A DNA stretch of 64,000 bases from Helicoverpa zea (lineage: Eukaryota; Arthropoda; Insecta; Lepidoptera; Noctuidae), in the NCBI RefSeq assembly GCF_022581195.2, contig NC_061461.1:12462001-12526000 (forward strand). The letters run 5' to 3'. The translations under genes were made by a program, and so were the position numbers. The stretch's first letter is position 1; every line of letters begins with the position of its first letter. Positions 1-9,275 of this stretch are shown piece by piece. The notes below the pieces were generated by a model. It had not been told where the DNA came from and ran no database searches. It saw only the letters and a program-made list of their open reading frames with translations.

Positions 1-96
1 CTTTTTTCTTGGTGTTAATCGACATATATTAACCAGTATATTAACGCATTTAATTTAATGTGATTATGAACGACACACCCGATATAGATAACTTAC

Positions 97-518
97 ATTT
101 GCGGGAATTTGGCCACAAGCAATGCTGCGGTCTGGCGCTCCATAACATGACTGGAATAAATAAAAACGAAATTTCATTAAAATGGAAGTCATAAGAGTTA
201 TTAGAAGCAATAAAATATTGATTGAAGTAAGACCTTAATACTACGTCAATAAGTTTTCTCAAATCTGCTATATGGAGTCTAGGAATTATTGCAGTGACTG
301 CTGCAATGATGCCTAACTTCACCAATCTTTACGTTGCTTCATATAAATAAATGCTTCGATGTAATGCATCATCCTTACCTAGGTACGGGAAGTAGTTTCC
401 TGAGGACGCAGAGGAGTAGTTCACTGTGAATCCGCGGTTAGAAGCTAGTACATATGTTCATAAAACTATAATAACTTACCGCAACAGACAACACGAAAAA
501 GACGCACAGTTTAAACAT
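97..518 (-). CDS. Odorant-binding-protein-like gene A (5' part, cut by window edge)
   Basis: Seen: exon 1 at 480-518 encodes MFKLCVFFVLSVA, a signal-peptide start, and ends GCG|GTAAGT. Exon 2 at 97-150 follows a TTCCAG acceptor, reads SCYGAPDRSIACGQIPAN and ends AAT|GTAAGT. The remaining exons must lie to the left of position 1. Both exons match in length (39 and 54 nt), phase and motif (CYG....CG.IP) the first two exons of the two complete genes to the right, which is why they are joined here although neither forms a long ORF. Known: small secreted cysteine-rich proteins of the PBP/GOBP class bind hydrophobic ligands in sensillar lymph or other fluids. Inference: third member of the tandem array, same function class. 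Whether the gene is intact cannot be judged from two exons. Confidence 0.7.
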
Positions 519-558
519 TTTGTACAAAAGGATTGATCTCGTCAGCTTTACTTAAACA

Positions 559-563
559 ACTGA
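559..563 (-). promoter_or_regulatory. Initiator (TCAGT) and TATA-like box of gene A
   Basis: On the minus strand TCAGT lies 45 nt before the gene A ATG, and TATAAG starts about 29 nt further upstream, the classic arthropod TATA/initiator spacing. The same TCAGT, preceded by a TATCG-like stretch, recurs 45-48 nt before the ATG of the other two array genes. Confidence 0.5.
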
Positions 564-1399
564 AGTATAAACGATAAACGGTTACTTATATTAGTTATTA
601 TATATTGTTTATCATTTAATCAGTGCAGGTCAAACTACAGGTCAGTTGTAAAATAACAATATTGCAAGTCTTTATGTCCATGAAAACAATCAGTTCGTCA
701 AAAAAAAATGTAATATCTAATTATAAAAATAAATAAGTACGTATAAGGGAGGTCACATACATATAAGTTTTGAAAAAAATAAGTTTTTTTTTCAGTTATT
801 TTCATAAAATTCTTGAAATTAATTATAATTTTCTTGAAAAGGGAGGTTGCAATCGTTAATTAAGTCTTAAATGACCAAAAGGACTTTTTAATTTTTAATC
901 GACTTCCCGAAAAGGAGAAGGTTCTCAATTCGTCCGGATCTTTGTTTTTTTGTAATGTATGTTCACCAATTACTTAAAGGCAGACAGATTTGCAAAATTC
1001 TTTTTTTGTTTTATGGGGTATACCTTGCAGGTAGTCCCATAATCGTAGGGTCAGGATAGAATAATGGAAATCCTGATCTTTCGAAAGTTGTAGGCATGCT
1101 TAGGGTAATAAACTAAACACTCAGATGTATGTGTGAAAACATTAAAAAACAGTTTAGATTTAAAGCTAATTAAAACTGATGATGGAACCGAGAGAGAGTT
1201 GACAGAACTCCACAACGGTACTTACCTATCTATTAACTACCTCGGGTTTGGGCTTACTATTGATTTAAGTATATTTATATTCGTATTGATGATAACTTTA
1301 CACTTATATAGGTAACAGTATAATTGAAATGCATAAAAATAAAACTGACATCTAAAAACATAAATAAGCAAAAAACAATATTTTTAGGTGCATCGGCTT

Positions 1400-1650
1400 A
1401 GAAGAAATAAACAGAGGTGCATCCACTGGATATCAACATTTTAACAAGATTATGGATTGCGGCTGCTGAACACGAGGTCTCGGGTTCGATTCCCGAGTCG
1501 GAAATCGCTTTGTGGGTTTTAGAAGACTTTCACAAAGCAGCCCGGAGCCTGAAAGTTGGTGATTGATACACCCCTACATCGGAGAGCCTGAAGAATGTCG
1601 GTCCTGCGATTGATTTTTCTCCGGTCGTGTCGGGTTGTCACAATGCACAT
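1400..1650 (+). repeat. Degenerate tRNA-like SINE remnant
   Basis: The sequence GGTTCGATTCCCGAGTC at about 1472-1490 is a near-canonical tRNA B box. It is followed by a stretch (CAAAGCAGCCCGGAG, GTCGGTCCTGCGATTGAT, TCTCCGGTCGTGTCGGGTTG) that I remember as a dispersed lepidopteran repeat. No clear poly(A) tail or target duplication is visible, so the borders are approximate. It fills the spacer between genes A and B. Confidence 0.5.
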
Positions 1651-1741
1651 TATGCACAGTATTACGAAAATTTAAGACTTCAATTAAACAAATAAAACAT
1701 TAGATAATGTATGTAAATAAGTATGTTTTTATTTGAAAAGT

Positions 1742-4091
1742 TTAGGAGCTGCGACGCACAGGCGAGCAGGCGTTGCATGTGCCGATGGACACTAAAGGCG
1801 CGAAGCAGGCGTCTGGGCAGATGGGGCAGGCCGCTGCGAACTCGCGAGCGTGGTTACATTGAGACATGCTGGACCACTGGGATGGGAGGGCGTTCTGAAA
1901 CAGATGGTATGAAATTAGGAATGAATCCTACTTATATTATAAATTTGAAAGTTTGTGAGAATGTATGGATGTATGTTTGTTATTCAATCACGCAAAAACG
2001 GCTCGACCGATTTGATTGAAATTTGGTCTGTAGATAAGTGATACCCTGGATTAACACATAGGCTACTTTTTATCAACACACCACGCGGGCGAAGCCGCTG
2101 GCGGAAGCTAGTAAATAATATTTTTTAACAGAAACTTACTAAAGAATAAAAAGAAATTCTTGTAAAGCTTATGATGGGAATAAAACATGACATTCTTCTT
2201 CTTCCTCTTGCCCTGTTCCCAATTCTACTTGGTTTCTCAAAAAGCCGAAACTTTTTGGATAGTAAAGTATTGTATTTCAGTCGGTCTTTATTTTAAAGTT
2301 TAGCTTTTTAATAAGCGTTCTTTACGTAGAATAGTGTCTTTACCTTGACTAAGTTCGCGAACACACACTGTATGATGTCATAAACCGGGCAGTCCAGGTA
2401 CACTCCCTGTGGCTTCAGGCCGCTGGAACGCAGACAAGAGCTCTTCGCAATATCGATAGCATCCTCCCAACTCGGGTATTGCTTCACAAAGTTGTCCAAA
2501 AACGCCGCCGTCCTCTCCTTGTTAACTTCTGCACCGTCCAACAAGTTGTATTCCCGGAATGTGCAGGTCAATCTTTCGCACTGGAAAAAAAGTTAGATAT
2601 ATTTTTTAATTTATTATGCTCAGCATCGGCTGATAAAGAAATTCAACTGCTATATAAGAACATTGAAATTTCGCTTGAGAAATACGTCATGGGCTTTTCT
2701 GAAATGTGGGACGGATTTTTATTATCTGTCATTCGGGGTAGCATTGTGATCAAGTAAATTAAAGATTACTCGATCCACGAACCGAATCCTCGAACAAAAT
2801 TAGTGATTTTGAGTAATAAGTAGCATCAAATAACCCATCCCCAGTATATTTTGAAATAGGAGGCAGATGTTTTCATGACAAGTTATCAAGATAAAACATT
2901 ACTTATACATACGTACCTCACTTGACCTTCTGCATTTCTCCTGAATCTCGGGACTGACAGCTGGCTGCAGGTCTAGGCATGCGGTTAACTGAAGATAAGA
3001 ACAATAATTATGAGAGATAATTCATCATTGAAAGTAAGTAATCTGACGTAAAATACGTTCAAAGTACGTACACATAGCAGACGTGTTTACTTACTTCTCT
3101 GGGTATTTGTCCACATGTTGAGGAGGTACGCTCTAGAGTTCCTCCGTAACATGTCTGAAATTACAAAAAAAAAAAAACCTAAAAAAATTGAGAATACTTA
3201 ATTCATAGAACCTTTAGTTCTCATTCTCCAATGATGTAAAATCAAGAAGGTATAGGAAGGTAGGAAGCCTATATCCATACAAGCAGTTCAGTTCCTCCTG
3301 AAAAGCTGAGAAACTGTAATATATAAATATTAGTTGCGTAGCATACTAAAAAGTTTTAGAACCCTTGAGGTAGTTAGGACAAGGTGAGAGGACCCAGTAT
3401 GCGGGTGGCCGTAATCGGGTACTGGGTACTATTCCAAGAATAAGGCCTAATAGACAAAAGTCGAAATGAAACCTACAAAGCATAATGTAAATAGTCTTTG
3501 CTATAAAGCAACCTTCTCAGAATATTCTTATTATTTATTTACCAATGCTTCCATTTTGTTATTTTGCTCAGTCTTATCGTTTTTGACAAAATACTGATAA
3601 GTATTCTTAGTACTATAGCACAAAATAAGTTTATTAGAATACTAAGTTACTAATTAGGTATCCCGTATCAGAGCCTGATATCACGGTGCAAAACAAAAAC
3701 AAACTGGTTATCTCTGGAATAACAAGTTTTGGAAATGTATAGGTCTTCCCGTAACTAGGTACGTTGTTGTTTATTGTGGGTTTTTATGGTGAAAAAATCG
3801 AGTATTATTGTTTATTGATCCACAAGCAGTTTGAGGAACTGTACAATGACCCATTTTCGCGAAACGCCCTTAATTAATGAGCAACCTTCGGGTTTAGCCT
3901 GAACATGATTTTATTTTCCATTCAAATTCCTTCAGTAACTAGTTTTTGTGTTTTCTATCATTTTGTAAAGTAGGTACTGTGGTTTTGGACAAAGTAGCTT
4001 TCGGCATAATTATATTAGTAAGGATATTGATCAGATTTTTTTTGAAACTTACCGCAACAATGAAGGCGAGGACGACGCACAATTTAAACAT
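1742..4091 (-). CDS. Odorant-binding-protein-like gene B (complete, 5 exons)
   Basis: Seen: exons 4053-4091, 3095-3154, 2917-2988, 2344-2580 and 1742-1894, all with GT..AG junctions, join in phase to 186 residues. Exon 1 is the signal peptide start MFKLCVVLAFIVA. The mature part carries 15 cysteines, including TCYGG, a C-x4-C (CERLTC), a C-x7-C (CPVYDIIQC) and a tail with CPIC and CNAC. An AATAAA lies just 3' of the stop (1728-1733 on minus). Known: PBP/GOBP proteins have six core cysteines, and Plus-C-like forms have extra ones with an extended tail; the CFREYNLLDG-type helix region fits this fold. Inference: an atypical (Plus-C-like) OBP. A different secreted cysteine-rich protein is the alternative. 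Intron 4 (1895-2343) hosts a 186-bp Helitron. Confidence 0.78.
1926..2111 (+). mobile_element. Non-autonomous Helitron, copy 1 (in intron 4 of gene B)
   Basis: A 186-bp unit starts with TC and ends GCGGAAGCTAG, inserted exactly between A and T, with a GC-rich palindromic segment (GCGGGCGAAGCCGC) just upstream of the CTAG end. These are the Helitron hallmarks: no terminal repeats, no target duplication, 3' hairpin. A second full copy of equal length sits at 63252-63437, differing at roughly a dozen positions by eye. It has no coding capacity, so it depends on a helper. Confidence 0.75.
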
Positions 4092-4134
4092 TTTGAAAAA
4101 CACGCTTTAGCTCGTCAGCTTTACTGTACAAATA

Positions 4135-4139
4135 ACTGA
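4135..4139 (-). promoter_or_regulatory. Initiator (TCAGT) of gene B
   Basis: TCAGT on the minus strand 48 nt before the gene B ATG, preceded by GCATATCGCTTATTCT. The matching upstream segment of gene C is GCATATCGTTTGT. A weak TTAAATT about 30 nt upstream may serve as the TATA element. Confidence 0.45.
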
Positions 4140-4505
4140 AGAATAAGCGATATGCTACAATTTAATGTCGGGTAATGTTCAATAATAATCAGCCTAGGTC
4201 AGAAGAATTTGATAAATATATAATTTGGATTTTTTATTACTTTGTATAAGTTTAAAAATACTACCTAATTATATTCTCGCACTCACACATACGAAGACTC
4301 CTTTGATTCCTGATTATTATATTCTAGATACCTACGTACGTATCACATCGAACCGACATCGTTTCGAAGACGGTTGGAAATTGATAAAAGTTTACATCAG
4401 ATATTTGCAGATCCAGCCTTTCAAACATTAAGCATGTGTCCTTTTTATTCATGAACACTTTCACACTGAAAGGGAAACCTAGAGTTGTTGTAGCTAAGTG
4501 GTAAT

Positions 4506-4526
4506 CGCTAGATGGCGCTGACTTAC
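4506..4526 (+). repeat. CTAGATGGCGCTGACTTAC motif, copy 1
   Basis: This 21-bp string (core AGATGGCGC) recurs without mismatch at 8050-8070, and its core recurs at 41475-41490. The two exact copies bracket gene C. The core resembles the AGRTGGCGC site known for insect CTCF, but it may simply be the relic of a dispersed repeat. Confidence 0.4.
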
Positions 4527-4842
4527 CCATGTGAGATTTAAAAGTTAAAAGAAACTGGGTTCGCAAAGTTTTGCTACGGAGTGGTATATTGATTGACACT
4601 TGACAGTGGTATTGTATCATTGACTTATAATATTGTATTTGTATTTGACATCTATTGCTACAATGTCCAAGGTTTGGACCTCACAGAGTCTACGTGGAAG
4701 TTACTTTGAAGTTGTGTGAAGTAAGGAACCTACTGGCAATTTCGGTAAATAAAGAAAATAAAAGTCACATTTTTTCATTCATTCAATGCTGTATATTCAA
4801 ATAAACTTGATTTAATTATTTTATGTGTTCCGTAAAATAACT

Positions 4843-7303
4843 CTAGGCGCTACGTGGCAGCGTCAGGCAAGCGTTACAGGAGCCGATTGGCACCTGGGCC
4901 GCGAAGCAGTCTTCAGGACAGATGGGGCACGCTGCAGCGAAGGCGCGGTACCCCTGACACTCCGATGTGGTAGACCATTGGGATGGAGTCGCGTGCTGGA
5001 ACATGAGAAAATAGAGAACATAGAAAACTAAGTTTCGACGTACCTAATAAAGTTGTTCAGGTAGGTATAGATACATAATTATTGAGAACTACAGTTCTCC
5101 GTACAGTTCTCCGTGAGTTAGACGTAGTTTAGTTTAGTGTTTTCTTAATGACTTTTTGACTACCTAATTTTAAGTCAGTAGGTAGGTAATAGGTACCTAC
5201 TAAGCCAAATTCGGACAAGCAATAAGGATGATAACCTCTGTTAGGTTATTTTGGTCAATACGAGTAGGTTTTTCCAGAGTTGGATTGATCGAGAAACAGG
5301 CTACTCGCAAAAAATATATTTTGTCATTTTGTCTAGTTTATTCCATCACCCTACCTTGATCAGGCTAGCGAAGATACACTGCAAGGTATCATAGATGGGG
5401 CAGTTGAGGTCAATGCCCTGGGGCTTCAGCTCCACGTCGCCCAAACACGCAGCCTTCGCATGCTGGACAGCCGTAGTCCAGACCGGGTATTGTTTCACGT
5501 AGTTGTCCAGGAAGGCATTTGTCCTGTCCTTGTTGACTGCAGTACCGTCTAGTAGGTTGTACTCGCGGAAGATGCACGTCAGTCTTTCACACTGAAAATG
5601 ATAAGATATTCAGGATAAACTAATGAGTAGCAAAAAAAAGAACAGGAGTTAAAGGGTGTACCTACAGATTGAAGTAAAAATTTGAACGATAAAAAGAATA
5701 TCAGCTGTTAAAAAGATGAAGATCAGAATGAAGCCAAGGATTGTACCAAGCTTTAGCTAACTTCAGTCCAGCTTGACCATGAGGGCTAAAGCCCTAAAGT
5801 ACCTAACTTTAGTTAACTTTAGTTAGGTACTTTAGGGCTTTAGCCCTCATTAGGGCTTTAGATGGTTGGTCTAGTAACTTTAGTTAGCAAAATGATACTT
5901 CAGCGTCTAATATACCAACTGGGCTACAATTAAATATTCATAGAATTTTCATGAAATAAATATGCACTTACTTCGGTGGCAGTACGCGATTCATGGCATT
6001 TCTCCTGAATCTCGCCGCTGATTGCAGGCGCCATATTGAGACATCTGGTCAACTGTGTATTTAAATATATTAATTTAATAATTTAGTAGACAGACAGTGA
6101 AACTACTGCTTTAGGTAAACTACACTTACCCTCCTGGGCAGAGGACCACAAAGGACGCCTTGTCCTTGCGCCCCATAGCAGGTCTGAAATAAACACAAAT
6201 CATGCCAAGTAGGTCTTTTACACAAAAAATAAGGCGATTATGGTTGAAAATATTGAAGTGAAATTCAATAGGTGATAGGATAAAAATATGAAATTCGGGG
6301 AAGAAGAAGTAAATTCTCTAGTCCTGTGAGATAGATATATTATTCAGTTTCCCTGAGCGCTATATCTAATTACATTTTCCGCTTGCAATTTAAACAGCTT
6401 CTTACTTAAAATATTGTAATTACTTTTCTCGGTAATGTTGAAACTTCCTTTTTGTCGTTCCTCTTTCTCATTATTATCTCGCAAGAAAATAATGAAAATA
6501 TAGGTAACTTTTTCAGTGCGCACATTACACAACGATCCGATACAGTAGGTAGGTATATCTCATCTTAAAAGTTTGATTGGATTCACGATTACCTGGGTAG
6601 TGGGTACCCTGTTTATCTTCAAAATAAACTGTCAAATAAACCAAATAACCAATCGGCCATTTTCCGCCGCTAGTTCTTTAACATACCTATAATTGCAGCG
6701 TGCAAGGTTTCTTCATAAACATGTTCTATATCGAACTAGGTGAACAGTGGTAGACCTACTTAGGTACTAATTGAATGATAAGTAGGCATCGCGTAGGTAA
6801 GGCAGGACATAACGCAGAGTTAATGAACCTGTTGATCCACAGTCACAGATATAAATAAAGTTCCCACTGACGTCATGCTGTTATCAAAATATACATAGTT
6901 TAAAAGGATGATTAGGCAATTGCGCTACTACTAGTACCTAATTAAGCGTTTTTTTTTTGCGGTTTCAACTGCGTTGGAAACTTTTTTCCGTAGGTACTAG
7001 TATAAGAAAAGAGCCCCATCCTACCATAAGAAATTTCTTCTTAAATGGTCTAGCTTTATCCTGAAAGGTAACGAAAACCATAACGGAGTACCCAAATGGT
7101 CGCACTTGTCCAATCAGTTTTGACGATGGTATTCATCGACAATTTTAGTTCTTCTAAATCGAGTTTGTTGAGAAAACTTTAATACCTGAGGGATTATATT
7201 TTACGAACCCTTTTCTGCTGATAGTTGGAGTAGCTATTATGTGTATAAAAGATGGTAAACTTACCGCTACAGTAAATGCGAGGAAGACAAACAATTTAAA
7301 CAT
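4843..7303 (-). CDS. Odorant-binding-protein-like gene C (complete, 5 exons)
   Basis: Seen: exons 7265-7303, 6130-6183, 5972-6052, 5355-5591 and 4843-4995 join in phase to 187 residues, all with GT..AG borders. Exon 1 gives MFKLFVFLAFTVA, a signal peptide. The mature protein has 15 cysteines in the same order as gene B, with shared blocks such as CERLTC, REYNLLDG, NKDRT, FLDNYVKQYP, FAAACPICP and CNAC. Exons 1, 4 and 5 are exactly as long as those of gene B (39, 237, 153 nt), which marks a tandem duplication. No stop or frameshift is seen. Known and inferred role: secreted ligand-binding protein, Plus-C-like OBP. Intron 3 (5592-5971) carries a fold-back MITE. I know of no ligand evidence from the sequence. 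Confidence 0.78.
5751..5890. mobile_element. Fold-back MITE in intron 3 of gene C
   Basis: Perfect 28-nt inverted arms (5780-5807 and 5822-5849, TGAGGGCTAAAGCCC... against its complement) surround a short TTTAGTTAACTTTA centre. Outer imperfect arms (TTTAGCTAACTT.. and ..AACTTTAGTTAGCAAA) extend the symmetry to roughly 5751-5890. There is no coding capacity. The arms could form a long RNA hairpin in the pre-mRNA. Confidence 0.55.
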
Positions 7304-7343
7304 GTTGAACAACACGATATATCTCATCAACTTTACGTAGTTG

Positions 7344-7348
7344 ACTGA
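7344..7348 (-). promoter_or_regulatory. Initiator (TCAGT) of gene C
   Basis: TCAGT on the minus strand 45 nt before the gene C ATG, preceded by CATATCGTTTGT as in gene B. The conserved 5'-UTR block GTAAAGYTGAYGAG follows in all three array genes. Confidence 0.45.
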
Positions 7349-9026
7349 ACAAACGATATGCTGTAGTAACCAGCGTTAATCAGTCTAGGTCAGACGTCAA
7401 AGGTTGAGATACTCTGTATTACATTTTTCAAGCACCGCTGATCATTGTTTACGCAGTTAGTATATCTGTTAGGTATGTGTACAACCCGAAGTGCCGCTTC
7501 ACCTAAGTGTAACCGGCCATATGCAGCATACCACCTAGGTGTAGCCGCATTGTGGGCTTTGGCCGTAACATATCCAAATTATTAGGTTTGTATCTATTAT
7601 TCGGCCAAAATTTATTCAGTACCTATATTTAGCCGGAAAGAGAAAACCCAGGGGTCAATTTTGATGTAAAAGGAAACTTGACACGACTGAAATTCTGTCT
7701 TATAGCTCCTGGTAATGTTACAGCAAATAGGCCTAAAATTGTAACGTTTTCTGTTGTCGTACTTATAATGTGAAGTTAACTGTGTAATGTACCATGTGTT
7801 ATTTCAATTCAAACTTCTAAAAAAAACTTGAACAACTTATAGAACCATGAGTACCTATCGTGAAACGAAGTTCCTTAGCGGTTTAAATAACTATCCAACT
7901 GCAGCTGTCCTGTTTACCTTGCAGACGTTGCTTTTTTTTAAAGCAGAGTAGGTACCAGTTTATTAGTCCAGTGCCCAGAAAATCCCAGATAAGTTTTTTA
8001 TCCTAAAAAGCCAATTTGTAACTTTGCCGCAAAAACCACGAGTTAACGCCGCTAGATGGCGCTGACTTACAGGACATTTAATTTTGGCTTCATTGGCTTT
8101 TTATTTGTATGGAAATGTTTTATTTTCCCTATTTTAATTTAGGTCTTTTGAAAGTAATACATTTTAATAAAACCTAGACAAAAAATATTTTTTATATTTA
8201 TATTTTGTGCGTAGCTTGCTTTGTAAATTTCATTCATTTGTAGGACTGTGGTGACCTCTTTCGACACTACGAGTAAACTATGGCAAAGACTATAAGCTTG
8301 TAATTTTCTCGGATAGGCATTAATGGGCCGATTCGATTTATTAAATGTGCTCTCATCATCCTCCGAGCCTTTTTCGATTTGTGCTCTGTTGCCAATAAAA
8401 CCTTTTTCATAAAATCGATACCTAGAATGAAAAATGATAAGGTTTTTTGTTAAAGACTTTTCATTAAAAGTTCGAATTCATCAATAATTAAATAACTGCT
8501 TATAATGTGACATTGACAACAACGATTACGCAGAAAATTACCTAAATAAATCTGCTTATTGCTTTTCGTTGTTTATGTTTTACTATTTCATAGAAAAGAA
8601 ACATCATCTAAATTAGTAAATACAAAAAGATATAAAGAATAAAGGTATATTAAAAAGTATAAAATTACAATTGAATGTGCAATGGTTTGTCCTATCTGCA
8701 AACAGAATATTATCTTTAGTGCTACTCTTTGTTCTGATTGACGTTCCATTCCAAGATGGCAGACATGCCGCTTGAGCCATGATAGTATGGAATCGTAGGA
8801 TTACGATTTTTAGGTGTGTCTTTCTAAATATCGAACTAGAATGTCTCCCGAATTCTTGACTAATGTCTTATACGTATGTACTGACGATGTGAAACAACTC
8901 GCTCGCGTTAAGTGCGCTAGTTTTAGGTAACGTTTGTGCCGGGACATATGTAATAAAACGGTGATCGAAATTGTGTTTTTCGGTGTGTCGTGTACGATAA
9001 GTATTCTGGTTTGATGTTAAATTAAA
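7349..9026. other. Intergenic region between gene C and liprin-alpha
   Basis: The two flanking genes are divergent (minus to the left, plus to the right), so both promoters lie here. Apart from the CTAGATGGCGC-type motif at 8050-8070 I see no gene. The last 250 bases before the liprin ATG are richer in CpG and probably hold its 5' UTR. Confidence 0.4.
8050..8070 (+). repeat. CTAGATGGCGCTGACTTAC motif, copy 2
   Basis: Exact 21-bp match to 4506-4526, in the same orientation, on the other side of gene C. It contains the AGATGGCGC core. Confidence 0.4.
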
Positions 9027-9275
9027 ATGTGGAATATGATGTGCGACGTGATGCCCACTATATCGGAGGACAGTATCAGTCAAAGGAGTTCGCAGTTATC
9101 CGGTGAGGATGCGAATTTCGAGCAGTTGATGGTGTCTATGCTGGATGAGCGAGATAAGCTGGTGGAGAGCTTGCGAGAGACACAGGAGCGGCTGGGGGAC
9201 TCGGAGCTGCGCCTCAAGGAGGTGGAGAAGGAGCGCGACTCGCTGCACAGACAGATCGCCGCCAATTTGCCTCAG
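9027..9275 (+). CDS. Liprin-alpha: Liprin-alpha, first coding exon (83 codons, partial gene)
   Basis: Seen: the ATG at 9027 opens MWNMMCDVMPTISEDSIS, followed by a glutamate/arginine-rich heptad-like stretch (LMVSMLDERDKLVESLRE, then LRLKEVEKERDSLHRQ) and ending NLPQ at a CAG|GTCAGT donor in phase 0. Known: this is the highly conserved amino terminus of liprin-alpha (PPFIA/SYD-2), a presynaptic scaffold whose N-terminal coiled coils oligomerise and bind active-zone partners and LAR-type phosphatases; SAM domains sit at its C terminus. The length and ending fit the conserved first exon. Later exons were not found in this window, implying a first intron over 54 kb, if the orientation is continuous, or exons I failed to see. 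ORF continuation past 9275 is intronic. Confidence 0.9.

Noticed and set aside
360..460. Alternative exon 2 for gene A near 380-440
   Set aside because: AG/GT borders exist, but every frame hits an early stop. The exon at 97-150 fits the family pattern far better.
1449..1500. Possible tRNA gene
   Set aside because: Only the B box is recognisable. No A box at the right distance and no cloverleaf, so it was called a SINE remnant.
1723..2019. 98-codon plus-strand ORF
   Set aside because: Antisense to the last exon of OBP-like gene B and running into the Helitron.
4825..5031. 68-codon plus-strand ORF
   Set aside because: Antisense to the last exon of gene C.
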